From Acidobacteriota bacterium (GTDB lineage Bacteria; Acidobacteriota; UBA890), in assembly GCA_022563115.1 (NCBI GenBank), contig JADFNY010000154.1:1-8369 (forward strand): a stretch of 8,369 bases of DNA. The letters are read 5' to 3'. Below are positions 6,615-8,369 of this stretch, in pieces. Every line of letters starts with the position of its first letter. The first letter of the stretch is position 1. Made by a program: the position numbers and the translations under genes. The notes beneath the pieces were generated by a model. The model saw nothing but the letters and a program-made list of their open reading frames with translations, made no database searches and was not told where the DNA came from.

Positions 6615-7211
6615 CTAGTCGGCGTCGATCACGCCGACGTGCCGCAGCGCCTCTTCGGGGCAGCCGGTCCATTCGGGGACGACGGTGTTGCCCTGGTACT
6701 GCAGATCGTTGATGCCCATCTCGGTCGACCAGAAGCCCGACGCGGTCAGATCGCGGAAGCGGTTGAAGAAGGCGACACCGTGGCTCATCTCCTCGGCCGC
6801 CTGCTCGGGCCAGGCGATGGCGTCGAGGATCTCGGTGCGTTGCTCGTCGGCGGCGTCGAGGAAGGTGCGGTCGAAGCGCCGGTGCGACTCGATGTCGAGC
6901 CACCCGAGGCCACCGCGCATCCACTCTTGCATGTCCGGGCGGTCGATCATCATGAAGTCCATGAACTCGGGGACGCCGGCTTCGGTGGCGCTTCCGGAAC
7001 GAACGTCGGCGGGAATGATCAGGTCGACGAGCAGGCGCACGGTATCGTATTCGTGGGCGCTGAAAAACTCGGGCTGGAGCGCGGTCCCGGCTGCCGCCTG
7101 GGAAAGCGCTGTGGTCGCCTTGGCGCGCGCCGTAGCGGCCTCGGCCGGGGTCCACAGAACCGCCGATGCGGTGGCAACGAGCTTGATCGCCTCACGTCGG
7201 TTCATCGTCAT
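6615..7211 (-). CDS. Gluconate 2-dehydrogenase subunit 3-like protein with Tat signal
   Basis: A 198-residue small subunit that partners a membrane-associated GMC flavoprotein dehydrogenase, helping its folding, export or electron transfer. The N-terminus MTMNRREAIKLVATASAV is a twin-arginine signal (RR at 5-6), followed by an Ala-rich cleavage region near 24-30. The family domain is recognisable from SAHEYDTVRLLVDLIIPAD (about 51-69), ATEAGVPEFMDFM, then NRFRDLTASGFWSTEMGI and the ending VPEWTGCPEEALRHVGV. Two ATG codons lie in frame at 7211 and 7205; the first is preferred because AGAGGCGA sits 4-12 bases upstream. It lies 73 bases downstream of the GMC gene on the same strand. The folded partner would be carried across the membrane with this Tat-targeted subunit if it lacks its own signal, as in related dehydrogenases; that is inference. 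Confidence 0.9.
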   Translation of the reverse strand: MTMNRREAIKLVATASAVLWTPAEAATARAKATTALSQAAAGTALQPEFFSAHEYDTVRLLVDLIIPADVRSGSATEAGVPEFMDFMMIDRPDMQEWMRGGLGWLDIESHRRFDRTFLDAADEQRTEILDAIAWPEQAAEEMSHGVAFFNRFRDLTASGFWSTEMGINDLQYQGNTVVPEWTGCPEEALRHVGVIDAD

Positions 7212-7223
7212 CGGATCGCCTCT
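7203..7223 (-). promoter_or_regulatory. Ribosome binding site deciding the start of the subunit 3 gene
   Basis: On the minus strand AGAGGCGATCCG immediately precedes ATG ACG ATG. The GAGG core lies 8 bases from the first ATG (7211) and 14 from the second (7205), favouring the first. Both starts leave the twin-arginine motif intact, so the choice changes only two residues. Confidence 0.55.
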
Positions 7224-7284
7224 GTCTGGCACGCGGCAGGCGGGCGGTACACGGCTGTCGGCGGGTGCGACGGACGGACGGCCA

Positions 7285-8369
7285 TCAGATCGCTCCCTGG
7301 TTGCGCTGCTGCACGATGTACTCGCTGGTCCGCATCGACAGCGCCAGGATGGTCCAGGTGGGGTTCTTGTCGCCGTTGGTGACGAACGGCCCGCCGTCGG
7401 CGACGAACAAGTTCCGCACGTCGTGTGCCCGGCAGTTGGCATCGAGGACCGACGAGCGCGGATCGTGCCCCATGCGGGTGACGCCGAGCTCGTGGATGAT
7501 CCGGCCGCCGTTGAGGATGCCGTAACCATCTTCCTTCGATGGCATATTCCCGATCGGGGTGCCGCCGATCTCTTCGATGAGCTCGCGGAAGGTCTCCTGC
7601 ATGTGTTTGACCTGCAGGATCTCCTCATCCCCCCACTTGAAGTGAAACCGCAGCACCGGAATGCCCCAGCGGTCGACGACGCTCGGATCGATCTCACAGT
7701 AGGAATCCTTGTTCGGAATCATCTCGCCTCGACCCGAGAACCCGATCGTCGCCCCGTAGTAGCGGCGATAGTCGTCCTTGAGCTGCCGGCCATAGCCGCC
7801 GCCCGACGGGAAGCGGTGGATTCCGCCCCCGAACCCGTACGCCGGCATGCCGCGACCGCCCCATATCTCGATGTGGTAGCCACGCGGGAAGTCGAGGCCA
7901 CGGTGGCTCAACCACCAGGGCATGAACAGGTGGGCGCCGCCGGTGCCGTCTTCGTTGTGGGGCACGTTGTCCATGAGCTGGGGGACGAACCCCATGACGT
8001 CGGATCCGGTGTTGTCGGTCAGGTAGCGGCCGACGACTCCACTCGAATTCGCCAGACCGTCGGGAAACAGGCTCGATGTCGAGTTCAGCAAGAGACGCGC
8101 CGTCTCGCAGGCGCTGGCGGCGAGCACGACGATGCGGGCCCGCACCTGGTGCTCGCGGCCGTCGTCCTTGCTCACGTACGAGACGCCGCTGGCCAACCCC
8201 TCGCCGTCGATCGTCACCTCCCGCGCCATGGCGTTGGCGATGATCTCGAGGCGCCCGGTCTCGAGCGCCGGCGGCAACAACACGGTAGGCGACGAGAAGT
8301 TCGACCGCGTGCCGCATCCCCGGTTGCACTGGCCGCAGTAGTGACACGCCGAGCGGCCGTTCAGCGGGC
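7285..8369 (-). CDS. GMC-family FAD-dependent dehydrogenase, large subunit (partial, 5' end outside window)
   Basis: The last 360 residues of a glucose-methanol-choline oxidoreductase; the FAD-binding N-terminus lies beyond the right edge. The reading frame is open to the edge, so a GTG codon at 8283 is internal and not the start. Near the visible beginning is ACHYCGQCNRGC: four cysteines spaced CX2CX2CX3C, as expected for an iron-sulfur site, followed by SSPTVLLPPALETGRL and the Rossmann-side VVLAASACETARLLLNS. The C-terminal GMC domain is clear: HELGVTRMGHDPRSSVLD, NLFVADGGPF and GDKNPTWTILALSMR. By family comparison the catalytic pair is the His of HELG and the Asn of KNPT (about visible residues 292 and 335). 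Relatives include gluconate, fructose and FAD-glucose dehydrogenases, and alcohol or sterol oxidising enzymes; the substrate is not determined. The Tat-exported subunit 3 gene follows downstream; no cytochrome c subunit is seen on that side. Confidence 0.92.
   Translation of the reverse strand, partial: PLNGRSACHYCGQCNRGCGTRSNFSSPTVLLPPALETGRLEIIANAMAREVTIDGEGLASGVSYVSKDDGREHQVRARIVVLAASACETARLLLNSTSSLFPDGLANSSGVVGRYLTDNTGSDVMGFVPQLMDNVPHNEDGTGGAHLFMPWWLSHRGLDFPRGYHIEIWGGRGMPAYGFGGGIHRFPSGGGYGRQLKDDYRRYYGATIGFSGRGEMIPNKDSYCEIDPSVVDRWGIPVLRFHFKWGDEEILQVKHMQETFRELIEEIGGTPIGNMPSKEDGYGILNGGRIIHELGVTRMGHDPRSSVLDANCRAHDVRNLFVADGGPFVTNGDKNPTWTILALSMRTSEYIVQQRNQGAI

Noticed and set aside
7212..7697. 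Longer start for the subunit 3 gene, extending upstream to 7697
   Set aside because: It would overlap the GMC dehydrogenase for over 400 bases with Ser/Arg-rich sequence, and would bury the twin-arginine signal. The start at 7211 has a ribosome binding site.
8281..8283. GTG at 8283 as the start of the GMC gene
   Set aside because: The frame stays open to the window edge and codes for conserved GMC sequence, including the cysteine cluster, upstream of this codon.

Overview
The window is high-GC bacterial DNA with tightly packed genes and no rRNA, tRNA, CRISPR array or insertion sequence that I can recognise. It encodes an aerobic, membrane-respiring organism, probably Gram-negative: there is an aa3-type haem-copper oxidase, a Tat-exported dehydrogenase subunit and exported or membrane miniproteins. 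The phylum cannot be fixed from this sequence. The style of the oxidase (coxB with a CAQLC copper site, five-helix coxC, short prokaryotic subunit IV) is one I associate with deep-branching high-GC groups such as Acidobacteriota, Myxococcota or Binatota, but that is inference.

Layout. (1) Positions 1-4363, minus strand: one compact operon read right to left, coxA, coxC, coxD (subunit IV), a 68-residue membrane miniprotein, a 92-residue CPVC membrane miniprotein, coxB, then a Nudix hydrolase that runs off the left edge. Most gaps are 0-10 bases, and Shine-Dalgarno-like sequences often overlap the preceding stop. (2) Positions 4364-4846: a roughly 480-base divergent intergenic region. It has no clear promoter, but holds a short stretch that looks like the start of an AlaX-type alanyl-tRNA editing gene, probably a remnant. 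(3) Positions 4847-6512, plus strand: an Sfp-type 4'-phosphopantetheinyl transferase followed by a metallophosphoesterase that closely resembles mycobacterial PptH, the hydrolase that removes phosphopantetheine from carrier proteins. (4) Positions 6615-8369, minus strand: the C-terminal part of a GMC-family flavoprotein dehydrogenase with a four-cysteine cluster, then its likely small partner, a Tat-exported gluconate 2-dehydrogenase subunit 3-like protein.

How the parts work together. The GMC dehydrogenase pair would oxidise an alcohol or sugar-type substrate at the membrane and feed electrons to the respiratory chain; the cox operon would be a terminal oxidase of such a chain. The transferase/hydrolase pair would switch carrier proteins on and off. 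The most notable points are the transferase-PptH-like pair, the loss of the canonical K-channel lysine in CoxA, and the two uncharacterised miniproteins between coxD and coxB.
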